A stretch of 31,891 nt of DNA, from the NCBI GenBank assembly GCA_001586965.3, contig LUCW03001629.1, positions 1 through 31,891 of the forward strand. The letters run 5' to 3'. A model generated the notes under the pieces. That model made no database searches and was not told the DNA's origin. It saw only the letters and a program-made list of their open reading frames with translations. The first letter of the stretch is position 1. Each line of letters begins with the position of its first letter. The stretch is from Sphaeroforma sirkka. Its lineage: Eukaryota > Opisthokonta > Ichthyosporea > Ichthyophonida. Shown one piece after another: positions 17,062-27,085 of the stretch. The position numbers were made by a program, and so were the translations under genes.

Positions 17062-18620
17062 TAAGTAATGTTTCTTACCGTTGACCCATTGGAATAGCGC
17101 TCCCCTAAACCGTAATCGCTAGCGTCGGTTTCCAAGTTCAGAGGAATGCCGTCGACCGGAAAGTGTAACGCCACAGCATTCACCACTGCGTCTTTCATTG
17201 CCTGCCACGCCTGTGCATGTCTCTCCTCCCAACGATCACCTATCAACTCCTTTGGTTTGAGTTTGCAAAATTCGCGCAAGGGTGCAACCGTGTTCGCGAA
17301 ATTAGGCAGATGTTCGTGGAGGTAATTTGCTAAACCCAACGCCGAGGCTATATCTTTGTATCGATGTGGTGTGGGCCAGTCGATCAGCTTGGCCTGCTTT
17401 TCATGGTCAATGTCAATGCCTTGTGCCGATACTTTCTTCCCTAGGATCATGACTTCGGAGATAGCGAAGTGGCACTTGGCAGGGTTAAGCTTAAAACTGT
17501 GGTATGTTAAGCGTTGTATCACCTTCTGCACCGTCCTAACGTGTTCGTCATAACCGTCACTGGCGATAACTATGTCATCGATATAGTGGTGAACCGGTAA
17601 GCCATCAAGTATTGTACTCAAGGTACGTTGAAACTGCTGCGTGAGTACATGAAGACCGAACGGTGCTGATGTGAACGAGTACTGATAACGTTCGTGTGTA
17701 AAACTAAATAAGTATTGTGAGTCTGGATGGATGGGCAGCCTGTGGTATGCAGCCGATATGTCCAGCGTCGTGTAGTACTTCTTACTCTTGAGGCGAGATA
17801 TGAGTTCGTTGACCTTGGGGATCAGGAACTGGTCACCAGGAATAAGCGCGTTAACGGCACGCATGTCTAAACACACGCGTACCTTCTTGACGTTGCCTTC
17901 CGCATCGAATGTCGGTACCGCAAGGAGAGGAAGATTAACAGTCGTTGGTGTCGTTCGTTTCGTGATCACCAAATCCGTCAACCACTTCTTCACTTGTTCA
18001 TCCACATAGGGGAGCCATCGATCGGATACGAAGTTACGCGCCGATCGCCGCATCTGCAACGCTTGTTCATGGGTTACTGGGATGGTTACCTCACTCCCTT
18101 CCAGACGACAGCGCGCGTTGTCGGCAATTTTCGCATTGGCTTCCAAATCCTGTGCCAACCGTTGGCGTACATCGACGGGTTCCGTCGTGTTAGGTGCCTG
18201 TCGGCGTGGTATGGGTTCGAGGAGCTCTTCTAGTTCTGTGGGGTCTATTGGTGCAAGTGGCGATTGGATACCGCCTATGTATAGGCCCAAGCCTTTCAAC
18301 ATATCTTGCCCCACTATAACATCTATACCCGTCGGCAAGTTCATCAATTCTAATGAACCGTCGATAATTCTGGTACCGTACCTTATAGGTACCACTTCCG
18401 TCGTCCCCAGTCGAGGAGTTCGCACCGCCTTGTCAGCTAAATATATAAATGACCCAGGTGGTGCCGGAGTTATTGGTCGGCCAAGGAGGTCTGCGGATGT
18501 CTGTGAGATACAACTTCTATTTGCTCCCGTGTCTATCAAGGCTTTGAACGTACGTCCGTTGATTTGTACTTGAATATAGACTCGGTTGTCTGACGTCAGC
18601 AATGGGTCTTGTATTGCCAT
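17061..18620 (-). CDS. family B protease and reverse transcriptase
   Basis: Starts at ATG 18620 (a GTG lies just before it); this frame is closed by a stop about 40 bases further upstream. The aspartic protease has LIDTGANRS (near residue 30) and a second motif DVIVGQD. The RT has VRVCLDMRAVNALIP, YYTTLDISAAYHRLPI (catalytic Asp), the variant SAPFGLHVLTQQFQR, YIDDIVIAS (the YxDD box, near residue 345) and AKCHFAISEV...LGKKVSA. The frame ends inside RNase H at ETDASDYGLG, where a run of four Gs is one short of the number needed to continue. It follows gag by about 60 bases. Confidence 0.92.
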   Translation of the reverse strand: MAIQDPLLTSDNRVYIQVQINGRTFKALIDTGANRSCISQTSADLLGRPITPAPPGSFIYLADKAVRTPRLGTTEVVPIRYGTRIIDGSLELMNLPTGIDVIVGQDMLKGLGLYIGGIQSPLAPIDPTELEELLEPIPRRQAPNTTEPVDVRQRLAQDLEANAKIADNARCRLEGSEVTIPVTHEQALQMRRSARNFVSDRWLPYVDEQVKKWLTDLVITKRTTPTTVNLPLLAVPTFDAEGNVKKVRVCLDMRAVNALIPGDQFLIPKVNELISRLKSKKYYTTLDISAAYHRLPIHPDSQYLFSFTHERYQYSFTSAPFGLHVLTQQFQRTLSTILDGLPVHHYIDDIVIASDGYDEHVRTVQKVIQRLTYHSFKLNPAKCHFAISEVMILGKKVSAQGIDIDHEKQAKLIDWPTPHRYKDIASALGLANYLHEHLPNFANTVAPLREFCKLKPKELIGDRWEERHAQAWQAMKDAVVNAVALHFPVDGIPLNLETDASDYGLGERYSNGSTVRNIT

Positions 18621-18679
18621 CACTGCTCCAATCGTGGTAACAAATATGAAGCTCTATCCGACTCAGACACCCTCACCTC

Positions 18680-20929
18680 TCATGCATGATCGGCTACCGA
18701 CTCCCACATGTCATAGGTGTGGTTTGGTGGTGACGTCATGTGCTCGAAGTCTTCGTAAAGGATCGTGTTGATATGAATCTCTGTAGCTTCCGATGGTGGA
18801 GCCAAGTCTTCGTCCTGTGTAATCGCATTCACCTGTACTTGAGGCGTCGGACGTATTGTAACTACGTCTCTAGTCTGGGATGTATTCTGCCCCTGTCCTG
18901 CGGTTGACGTTGTGGACGGTCTGTGTACCGATTGTACGTCCCTCAAAGGACGGTTGTTGTCGTATAGCCTTGCCCGACCCTCTGCGCTCACCGCTTGCGA
19001 CGCCCTGAAATGGTGACACCGTGGGATGTGCCTACCACCTGGTGGCGCCTGTGCCTGGCACCCCGCACAAGTCGTTGGTACCGTAGGTTGGGGCCGTTGA
19101 GTCCAATTCTGCGTTTGTCGTCTACTCGTCTGTAGGTTGGGGCGGCTATTGGTGTGGTCGCGACTTCCATTGGTCGTCGGGCCCTCGCGGTTGTTGCGAC
19201 CCTGGAAACGTGCTGCCGTACGTTGCTGTGCATCCTGAATGTCAGGGCTCAACAGCTGTATAAGCTCGTGTGTCTCCATCAGTTGCCATTTGGGATGCAA
19301 CTGTAGAGTACGTTCATACGTACGGCCGTTGAGAGCTTCTTCTAACAGTTGTACAATGCAGTGGTTCACTAAATTCTGTTGGAAGTCGGCATCTGTCTGG
19401 CACCGTTCACGTGCCCTCCTGTGGTTCTCCATGAGCTGTGTCATTTGTTCCATAAGAGGAGTGTGCATGTTCCGACTTTGGCCCTTGGCTAACTTGCGAA
19501 ACGCGGGATCGACAGTGGCTTGTGTTTCGTGCGAACAGATCTGTTCGATCTGTAGTTGAGGTGTGCATGTCTTCAACCGTTCAGAGTTGTCGCGGATGTA
19601 GTCCAGCGTTGACTTTTCCGCCTTGAAGTAAGATAGTACCTTATGAAACCATGTAAGGTTCCAAGTCTCGTCCAGCCCTGCGATTTGTGCGTTCTTGAAC
19701 GCCTCGAGGAGAGCCCCTCTTGTGTCCCGTTCCATGATATCATGTAGGTAGTATCTATTCGACGGCCAATCAGGCCACGTACGTGGTGAAGGTACGGGAC
19801 GCTTCTCTACCGGTCGGGACTCTAATGTAGCTCGAAGTGTCTCAATCACGCCCCGAAGAGCTTCAGCTCGAGCCGTGTTATTCTCCTCGATTGCTTGGCA
19901 TAGCTCGTCACTTAACTGTAGTATCCGTGCGTGTAGCGCCTGTCGCCTTTTCTCGATACTAGCCGGTGTGGGCGGAGGCACTGTTGTCTCCTTCTCTTGT
20001 CGTTTATGTGTCTGTACATATTCACTGGGCGCTTCTTTCTCGCCCCACTGACGTTGCTGTTGTTGGCGCAGGTTCGTACTTAATCGGTCCTGTCTATTCT
20101 TCACCGCCTGCTTACCTTGAGGATTCTGTCTGGCTAATACTTGTTCATGTGCGAACTCTTGAAAAGTTGGTGTGTTCTCACTGGCAGACAGAGTATCATC
20201 CTCCTCGGTTGAACTGTCCTCTGACCCTGGTGATTTGTACCCAAGTCCATAAAACGGACGCTCACAGCCTTGAATTCGGAAGGTAGGGTTGTCTTCGTCC
20301 TCTGGTACTGCCTGTACCCGTTCGTGTGCGTCAGAAGAACTCTCCTTAGCGGCCGCCCCCCTATTGTAGTTCGTCCGGCGTTTATGCGCTGTAACCTCTG
20401 TTCGTATTTTTCAAAGAGAGACTGCTGTTGTGTCATCAGCTCCGTGAGTTTCTGAGCTGACGATTGTTCCCGTGCCGTTTCCTTGTTGTTGGTACGGTTC
20501 CGGTGACGCTTCCGCTTGTTAGGTGGGAGGCGTGGTGGGTCATTACTGGGAAATAAGGCCCCTGGAGTATCCCGAGACGAACGAGGGGACAGCCCTTCAC
20601 TGGCTACCTGTTCACCAATAAAAGTCTGACTACTGTCCGCACGCAGGTTGGGTACTTCCTTGGTCTCACCCTCGAATATGACATCCTCGTCAGATTGTGC
20701 AGGTCCATTTTTTTTGTTTGCTGTTGGTGGCTGCTTGTCGTCCGCGGAAATAATATGTGGAGCCCCAAGATGTGTCTGTTGTTGCCCCTCCAGTGCCTGA
20801 CCTGAGTGCGGAGCGGAGCGTTCCGTATGGGACTGACGACGTTTAGTTCCGCGTCGGTCGATATCATCTTCCTTGCGGCGCTCAGGATTCAAGAGTTGCT
20901 GTCTACGACTTTGGCGGGGGGTAGGACAT
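18680..20929 (-). CDS. family B gag (one frameshift at a G run)
   Basis: Two frames make one Gag. 20134-20929 gives the N-terminus, with basic clusters (ERRKEDD, TKRRQ, NKRKRHRNR). 18680-20104, whose frame extends upstream to about 20370, gives an acidic stretch (EDSSTEEDD), coiled-coil-like charged segments, the capsid region (WPSNRYYLHDIMERD, LVNHCIVQLLEEAL) and a zinc knuckle CAGC-x9-H-x3-C. The shift lies at six Gs near 20356; one more G would join the two. The ATG at 20929 opens the frame only if the nearby C run has five bases, whereas six are present here and four in the inverted arm. Gag ends in TGA at 18680. Confidence 0.85.
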
Positions 20930-21690
20930 GGTTGGTGAGTTGTTTGTCAATGGAGAACCAGAAATGTGTGCGAATGAACTGATAGAGTACTGAATATAAA
21001 TATCCATTTTCTATTAAATTTCATCCTTCAAACACATAACGTCTCGACATCGATCTCCGAGGAACTCGTGGGTTCCCTCGTGACTGTTTTATTTCCTACA
21101 CTAACATAAGTAGTGTGGATAGTCTATATACTCTAACACTACCAGCTGTCTTACTCTTCATCCCACAATAACATATGGTTGAGTGCCTCATTAGTCGGAG
21201 CCACTTCTTGTTCTACTCCTCGCCAGCTCTTACTCCGGCCTAATGACGGCCTATTCGCAGGACCCTGTTGGGAACTTCCCTCATCGCTCCTCTTTTACTC
21301 TTCTTACTCGTGATGTCCTTGTCATGTGCTGTTGCGGTTGTTGGAATATGCTTCTTGATCTAAGAACGATTGCTCGTTATTGCACTCCTAAACTAAGCTG
21401 CCGTCAACCACACCTTCTGTGCATACTGTTGATCCTCTCCGTTGACCTGATTTATCTGGAAGTTCTAGTGATTTGAGTGTGTTCGCATATCATTTTCACA
21501 ATTTAACCTTGTATTTACTTGCATCGTTCGTGTTATGTGCGCCCCCACCCTTATATGCTCCTAATAACTCACAGGTGCTTACTTGTGTCTCTGTATGCTT
21601 CCTAATATCCCATTCTGAAAACTTTTGTAAAATAATCTAGTATGCCGCTGATTCTTTGCGTCATCGTACTAACCGAGTCGGTACTAACCA
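20930..21690 (-). other. leader of family B, with possible primer-binding site
   Basis: Non-coding sequence between the proposed 5' LTR end and the gag ATG. TGGTTAGTACCGACTCGG (21673-21690, minus strand) directly follows the proposed LTR end and starts with the TGG expected of a tRNA-primed site, but the deduced tRNA end lacks the usual C61. The short frames here (for example 21243-21476) are also present in the other arm and look like chance ORFs. An AT-rich TATATT motif lies near 20990-21000. Confidence 0.45.
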
Positions 21691-22454
21691 TGTACATCTC
21701 CCATCTCTATTACCCTACTGTGGATCCTAAAGAACTTTCTTCTAACAACTTCTTAAATACAATTTAAGCTCATTAGCTTGCAATACGATTTGTACTTGTC
21801 TCACACTGAAAACAACCTTCCTACCTGTACTCACACATGACTACTTATCTGTGGATTCTGACTGATTGTCTGATTTCGTCATTTGATCGTCGTGAGACTT
21901 TCCTTGTTGACCCTGGTTAATGTTCTGCTTGATTGGAATGTTCGCTCTTCGGGTTCACTCGTATTAGTAGATTCTTTCTTCATCCTCGTCGTCCACACGT
22001 CGTTAATCCAATCTAAATCGTTCAATTCAATCTAAACCGTTCGGATAATCTAAATCGTTCAATTTGATGCGACATTCTCTGTTCGCATTGTCTTTCAATT
22101 GTTATACTTATAACAAAAAAATATGTGCCAGCTACTGACTAATTCCTATTCTGTAGCTTTCTCTGTAATTACTAATAAACTAACAACTTCTATGGTAAGT
22201 TAAAAATGTAGTAAGTATACGCGAGATAACTGTATCTCAACGTTCTCCCTCCTCAGGGAGGGGGACGTTGTTCATTTATTAGTAATTATAAACAGTAATC
22301 CTAAAATGACTGACTCTTAAATGAGTCATTAGTCATGTGCTGTAAAACCAGCAAAACCCTAAAACCCAGTTTATCAGATTATTCTGATAAACTGTAAAAC
22401 TTGTAATAAACCTAAAATAATCAAATAAATATAAGTACTTGTATTCTGACCACA
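21691..22454 (-). repeat. 5' LTR of family B (proposed 764 bp)
   Basis: Starts TGTGGTCAG at 22454 on the minus strand, in the middle of family A' integrase sequence. The end at 21691 (…TGTACA) is proposed from the CA dinucleotide followed by TGG and is not independently confirmed. The first ~290 bp are packed with inverted repeats (see separate entry). Confidence 0.6.
22167..22394. promoter_or_regulatory. cluster of inverted repeats in the family B U3 region
   Basis: Nested and consecutive hairpins: an outer pair (22167-22187 with 22267-22287, 19 of 21 paired), GAGATA/TATCTC (22223-22238), CAACGT…ACGTTG with a CTCCCT/AGGGAG inner stem (22238-22270), GACTC/GAGTC (about 22312-22325) and an 11-bp perfect stem CAGTTTATCAG/CTGATAAACTG (22367-22394). 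All recur in the other LTR copies (11745 and 13704-13952). The truncation point of the 3' LTR lies in this cluster. Confidence 0.8.
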
Positions 22455-24850
22455 CAGATATATACATCGCCAGTATGCTTGGATCGCGGGAGTTTAACCA
22501 AATCGACTATGACTCGGCGCATCGGTTGGTCTTCTGTCACACTTTTTAGGGGTGCCCAGCCGTATCGCTTGATCTGGTTCTTTTCACAATCAGTACAGCG
22601 TCGGTATACTTCACGTATGGTTTCTTTCAGCGCCGGGTGATCAAGCCCTGCACGAATAGCCATTTTATAAGTATGCTCATATGCTCGATGCGTTAAATTA
22701 TGTATAATTTTAACTCTACTATTGAGCTCCTCTAAGTCAGTCAGATTCTGCGTAACGCTGGCTGGATGAACCATAGTCCTGTTGGAAAGGGCAACCTCAG
22801 TATCAGGAGGGGTAGAGTCCTGAGATACATAATTGACAACATTGGATTGTTGAAGTATCTTCTTCAGTTGTTTCGCAACTCCTGGCTGTTCTTTAAGCAG
22901 CGCTTTAAGTAGTTGAGTGCGAGCTTCAAGTTCTCTTAGAGGTTTGAGTCTTTGATCCATGGCCTTAGCTAGTTCCATGTTTTTACGATCTAATGCCGTT
23001 TCAATCGGCATTACCTCGACTGCAATCTTGTTGGGTGCATGTGTTGTACGAGTCTTGAGCTTTTGTTCAAACTCTTTAGACTCCTCTAGTTTAGCTAAGA
23101 ATTCGGTTGAGGGTTTCCACTTAGTGGTACCTGCAGGACCGATGCGACAAACAATGGTGTGTTTCCAAGGCGTCTTCTTAATAGAATAGGATCCCTGATA
23201 CAAGAACGTGTCGGTTTCACGGTCGACATAAATAGGTTCGTCTTGAATCATATTAATTAAATCACGTATCCATGGGTCGGAGTTACGTAAGGGACAACAC
23301 AGCGTAATGGTAGATTTAGTAATATTAACATAATTTAACAACTGTGCGATAAGTTGACAAGGTGGGTTAGCCCACGCATTATGCTTTGATAAGTCAAGCT
23401 GAAATGCATCACCTTTAGGATGAGTCAACGACCTATATTCAGAAACCTGTTTGTTATGTTCTGCGGCGAACATATCAACAGTAAATGGACCCCATCGTGA
23501 TTGAGCGAGGTTAAACCATTTCTTATTTAGCATCCAATCGGTTGCTACTAACTCTTTGACTGTTTTCTGGTAGTCGGGCACAAGTCGAGAGAGCATGTCA
23601 GGAAGATGGTTATGTATTCCTGGAATGTGTGTTATATTAAAAGCGAACTTGGCAATAATGTCATGCCAGCGGCTCACCAACTGTGAATCAGGGTTCATAT
23701 CTTTTAAGTATGTTAAAGACTTTTGATCACAGGCGACAGTAAAGTAACTTCCATAAAGGTAGTCTTTAAACTGTCTTAGCGCAGTAACTATAGCAAGGAG
23801 CTCTTGTTTAACGGTAGGGTAATTCCGTTGACTCTTATTATAACTCTTGCTAAAGAATTGTATGTAGCGCGGTTTACCATTTATCGTTTGGTAAAGCACT
23901 CCACCTACCGCTCGATCTGAAGCGTCGGTTGCTACTTGGAATGGGACACCATCCACAGGGTACTGCATGATGGGTGCGTCCATTACTTTACTTTTGACTA
24001 GTTTAAATGCATCATCACATTCTTTAGTCCAAAGCTTTCCCAAAGGTCCTTTGTGCAGCCGTAGGTGACTGAAAGGCTTTAAGTAATGAGAAAGATGCGG
24101 TACCGAATCCGAGAAGAAGTTAACAAACCCACACACAGAGTTCACATCTCTTCCAGTAATTGGTGTTGATAAATGCAACAGAAACTGTTTCTTGCCAGGA
24201 TCAATTTCTACCCCTGCTGCAGATACTTTGTAGCCAAGTAAGTGTATAGTATCTTTAGCAAAAGAACACTTGTCTTCGTTAATCTTAAGTTTAGCATGAT
24301 TAAGTCGCTTTAAGACTTCTTTAACGAGTTTAGCATGTTCATGTGCTGTCTTTGTAAAGATAACTATATCATCTAAATAGACTGATACGTTATACGACAG
24401 GTCCGCAAATAGTTCCATCATAACTTGTTGGAAGAAAGAAGGTAACATGTGTAAGCCTTCAGGTGCACCTTTAAACTGGTACTTCTTACCTTGCCAAGTA
24501 AAGGAAAAGTATTTCCTATGAGGCTCATATATCTGTAGTTGATGGAATGCAGCTTTTAAGTCTATCTTGGAAAAGATAGTCGCACCCTCCATTTTGCGTA
24601 GTATCTCGCTTATCTTAGGTAAGGGAAAACTATGTTGCGGAATTAGTTTGTTGATTGGCGACAGGTCTAGTACTACTCTTGTTTTACTAAACGTTCCATC
24701 AGATTTATATTGATCGACCGCTAAGAGAGCTAAGTTAACTGGGGTTGCATCATAATTGATTTCAATTAGACCCTGTTTTAACCAATCTTCGATTTGGGCT
24801 TTGACAACGTCTTTGTGTCTCCAACTCACGTAGTTATGTGAAGGACTTTA
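22455..24850 (-). CDS. family A' RT, RNase H, methylase-like domain and integrase N-terminus
   Basis: One uninterrupted frame of about 800 codons, the best-preserved family A pol segment; it runs 11 codons into the B LTR before stopping at 22421. It contains SKIDLKAAFHQL and YLDDIVIF (RT), ATDASDRAVGG, QELLAIV and HIPGIHNHLPDMLSR (RNase H), VDMFAAEHNKQ with NPPC (methylase-like), a charged linker of about 100 residues, HNLTH…CTDC (integrase zinc domain) and the first integrase Asp in RRVIVDL. The true start lies upstream, because pol is read through from gag. Intactness over 2.4 kb suggests a young insertion. Confidence 0.92.
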
Positions 24851-25421
24851 ACTTAGAGAAGTCGACGTTTGTTAAGTCAAGTCTAACGTACCCAATAGAG
24901 AACTTAAACATACACCAGTCAGTTATTGCAATCTTCCTGTTTTATATAATATATCCTTTGCTTCACCTTCCGGAGGTTTAGGTTTCTTTAACATATTATC
25001 ATCTGACTGATCTTTATTCGGGTCTAGCCCATTAGGCAAACCAGTGAGTGTTATACCCAAACTGAGAAGATCAGCCATACCTATAATTAAATCGTATTTC
25101 TGAGACATGTCAGTAACGATTAGGTGAGTCTTCATTTCTCTTCTATCTGACAGCATTATGTGTGCATAGTCAATGGCTTGTTCGCAAGTAGTAACTTTGC
25201 CATTTCCCAAGATTAAATCAGTTGTTTCGTTATGGACAGCCATATCTGTAGCGTAGGCTACTCGGCGTGAGATAGCAGAGACTTCAGCCCCTGGATCAAA
25301 TAGTGCCATAACTTTTTTCTCCATTTACGAAAACTGTTTGAAAGATACGTTCATCTCCTTTGGTATAGATTTTATTGAACATTTTCTCATAATCTTGCTC
25401 TAGTGCGCACATATGGTACTG
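24851..25421 (-). pseudogene. family A' protease and protease-RT linker (deleted and frameshifted)
   Basis: Contains the same ALFDPGAEVSAIS protease active-site block and YDLIIGM motif as copy 1. Relative to copy 1, about 34 bases are missing near 24947, two bases near 24846 and one T is added near 25318, so the frame is lost between the gag UGA and RT. It follows the UGA at 25422-25424 directly. Both copies having DPG argues that this is the family state, not a private mutation. Confidence 0.85.
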
Positions 25422-26256
25422 TCAGTGCTTAACTTGGACGTCCGGTAAGTCCTTGCAATCCTCTTTGTGCCAACCGTTAGTACCCTTGCAAATAGCACAC
25501 TCTTTCATATAGTGTCCAAAATCTGGCTTGTCTGGTGCACACTTAACAGGGTCGTGTCTACCATTCCACTTGCCATTACGTTTTGTGAGGTTGTAACCAC
25601 ACTTCTTGCAAGGCGCTCTCACCTTCTTTTCACCTTTCGGTTCGGTAGAAGTAGAGCCAGTACCCCCCCCTCCAGTAGTAGTGCGAGGTTTCTTAGTACT
25701 ACGCGCAGTATTAGTCTCTACTGCGTTTCGCTTTAGTGGGCTGGGTGTAGCTCGTGGTACTAAGTACTCTAGTAGAGAGATTGGTATGCTTGTGAACTAT
25801 CTTCTCAAAGACAGACCAAGGCATAGATCGCAAATCACCATGGGCGATGATGCCATCATTGACTTTCTTAAAGAGGTTAGCTCCCAGAGTCTCCATCATC
25901 TGACAAATTAATAAATATTTGCCAGTATAGGTACGACCACCAATCCGAGTTTTCATATGTGTCATATGAGCTAGAGCACCTCGAATAGTGGTATCGTTCG
26001 CAAAGAACTTGCGAGACTCTAAAAGTTCACGGTCACGTGCATCTTCAAAAAAAAGGTGTTAAGTATATTATCACGCAACTGGTGCCAGGGTAGGGCTTTC
26101 CAGTTGGGCTCATGAGCCTTCAAGATAGTTCGCCATTCACCTGGCTCACAGAAATGAATAAAGGCATTCATCATCTGCTTATCCTTAAGGCTGGCAGACT
26201 CCTTAAGTTGGTCGAAGGCCTTCAGTGTCTCCACTGTACTCTCATTAGTAGAGAAA
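25422..26256 (-). pseudogene. family A' gag, capsid and nucleocapsid part
   Basis: The end of gag: capsid segment (STVETLKAFDQLKES…NWKALPWHQL), a central helix-rich region (MKTRIGGRTYTGKYLLICQMMETLG), a basic linker and the nucleocapsid with the CX2C-x6-H-x3-C zinc knuckle, ending at the UGA that precedes pol. The A run near 26047 has eight bases, compared with six in copy 1 and seven in the duplicate at 27449, and six is in frame. Upstream, the gag sequence stops at 26256. Confidence 0.85.
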
Positions 26257-26374
26257 AAGAGCGGAGAATCTTGGGACGAAATTGTGCTAGCGTGACAGCT
26301 AAGGAATCCATGTAGATAGTGAAGAGCTGGGGCCGACGATTGAGCCTTGTAGGATGCCATTCGTTCTATGGAAT
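26019..26374 (-). other. 118-bp unassigned segment fused in frame to gag
   Basis: 26257-26374 matches neither gag nor LTR and sits between minus-strand gag and a plus-strand LTR. Its minus strand opens with ATG at 26360 (MASYKAQSSAPALHYL) and reads in frame into the gag capsid segment, giving a 113-codon chimeric frame (26019-26360). The same 118 bp recurs at about 27660-27781. It may be the original target DNA between the two element pieces, or an unseen part of a related element. Function unknown. Confidence 0.6.
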
Positions 26375-26959
26375 TGTAGAAATACGGCCTCCGGTCAGTC
26401 TAAAATATCAAGATCAATTGAGATAATACATTGGTTTTATTTGTATTTTAAATAATTTAATACAAGCTCTTTTTTTCCAATATTTCCAAAGTGTTCTAAA
26501 TTCACTTTGATGGCTCCAATAGCCTGAGTATTTGGTATGACTCATCTACTTGGACCTATTTGAGACATTAGTAGATGTAGGATATTATAAACTAAATTTT
26601 ATAATCTCCGAACTACTACTTATAGATTTTGGTCCTCCCACCAATCTCCAAAATCCAATAAGTCTTTTTCTTTTTTTAACTTTTCTTCAGATGGAACTTT
26701 ATTTATATCAGCTAATGTATTAACGTGACTTACGTTATTATGTCTATTTACAAATTAGGCATGTGGTCATGAACACTTAGTACTTCTAGTGAAAATTATT
26801 CAATAAAGAACAGCTAGAGGTACGCCCTGTGTGATCGAGGAAATTTAGGCTCTTAACAAGAGGTAGTCCCTGATCATTCTTACACAAGCTACCACTGCTA
26901 AATCCTAACTGACTAAATTGTATTTTAGTTTAATATAGTTTGAAACCTAGTAATTTCCA
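26375..26959 (+). repeat. full family A LTR in plus orientation (585 bp)
   Basis: TGTAGAAATACGG at its start and TTTCCA at its end. AATAAA at 26802-26807 and a TTTATATC motif near 26705 fit polyadenylation and promoter signals. It is opposite in orientation to the surrounding A' element, directly follows the 118-bp segment, and is followed by leader and gag start on the same strand. Confidence 0.92.
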
Positions 26960-27085
26960 CCGAAGTTCAGATATTTTTCAGTTATTTAGTAGTTACAGTA
27001 GTGTACTGCTTCTAGACTGTCTAACATCGATTTACTATCCAGCAAATGCTATGGCTAAGGATACTTCTAAAGGCAAGGAGCCGCC
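26960..27085 (+). pseudogene. plus-strand family A leader and first ~12 codons of gag
   Basis: Leader (26960-27050), then ATG at 27051 reading MAKDTSKGKE, matching the start of Gag in A' (MAKGTSKGKG). At about 27085 the sequence switches to minus-strand gag from the far end of the gene. The first 14 bases after the LTR differ at four positions from those in the A' copy, although the rest is nearly identical. Confidence 0.85.

Larger units (their letters stand above)
11745..22454 (-). mobile_element. family B chromovirus-like retrotransposon with inverted terminal arms
   Basis: A minus-strand element reads from its 5' LTR (22454) through leader, gag, pol, 3' UTR repeats and polypurine tract to the first 249 bp of its 3' LTR (13704-13952). 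There it joins an inverted, plus-strand copy of its own LTR-leader-gag start (11745-13704). The two arms, 11745-13704 and 20494-22454, are nearly identical over about 1.96 kb. Both outer ends are U3 (TG) ends. No flanking duplication is visible. The sequence to the right is interrupted family A integrase; to the left it is not the matching part of A. Confidence 0.85.

Noticed and set aside
21243..21476. 77-codon plus-strand ORF and its partner at 12726-12935
   Set aside because: They are the same leader sequence in the two inverted arms, non-sense relative to the element, with no domain; chance ORFs duplicated by the inversion.
11745..22454. DNA transposon with long terminal inverted repeats
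   Set aside because: The arms are LTR-leader-gag sequence of the enclosed retrotransposon, the ends are LTR U3 ends, and no transposase or flanking duplication is present.
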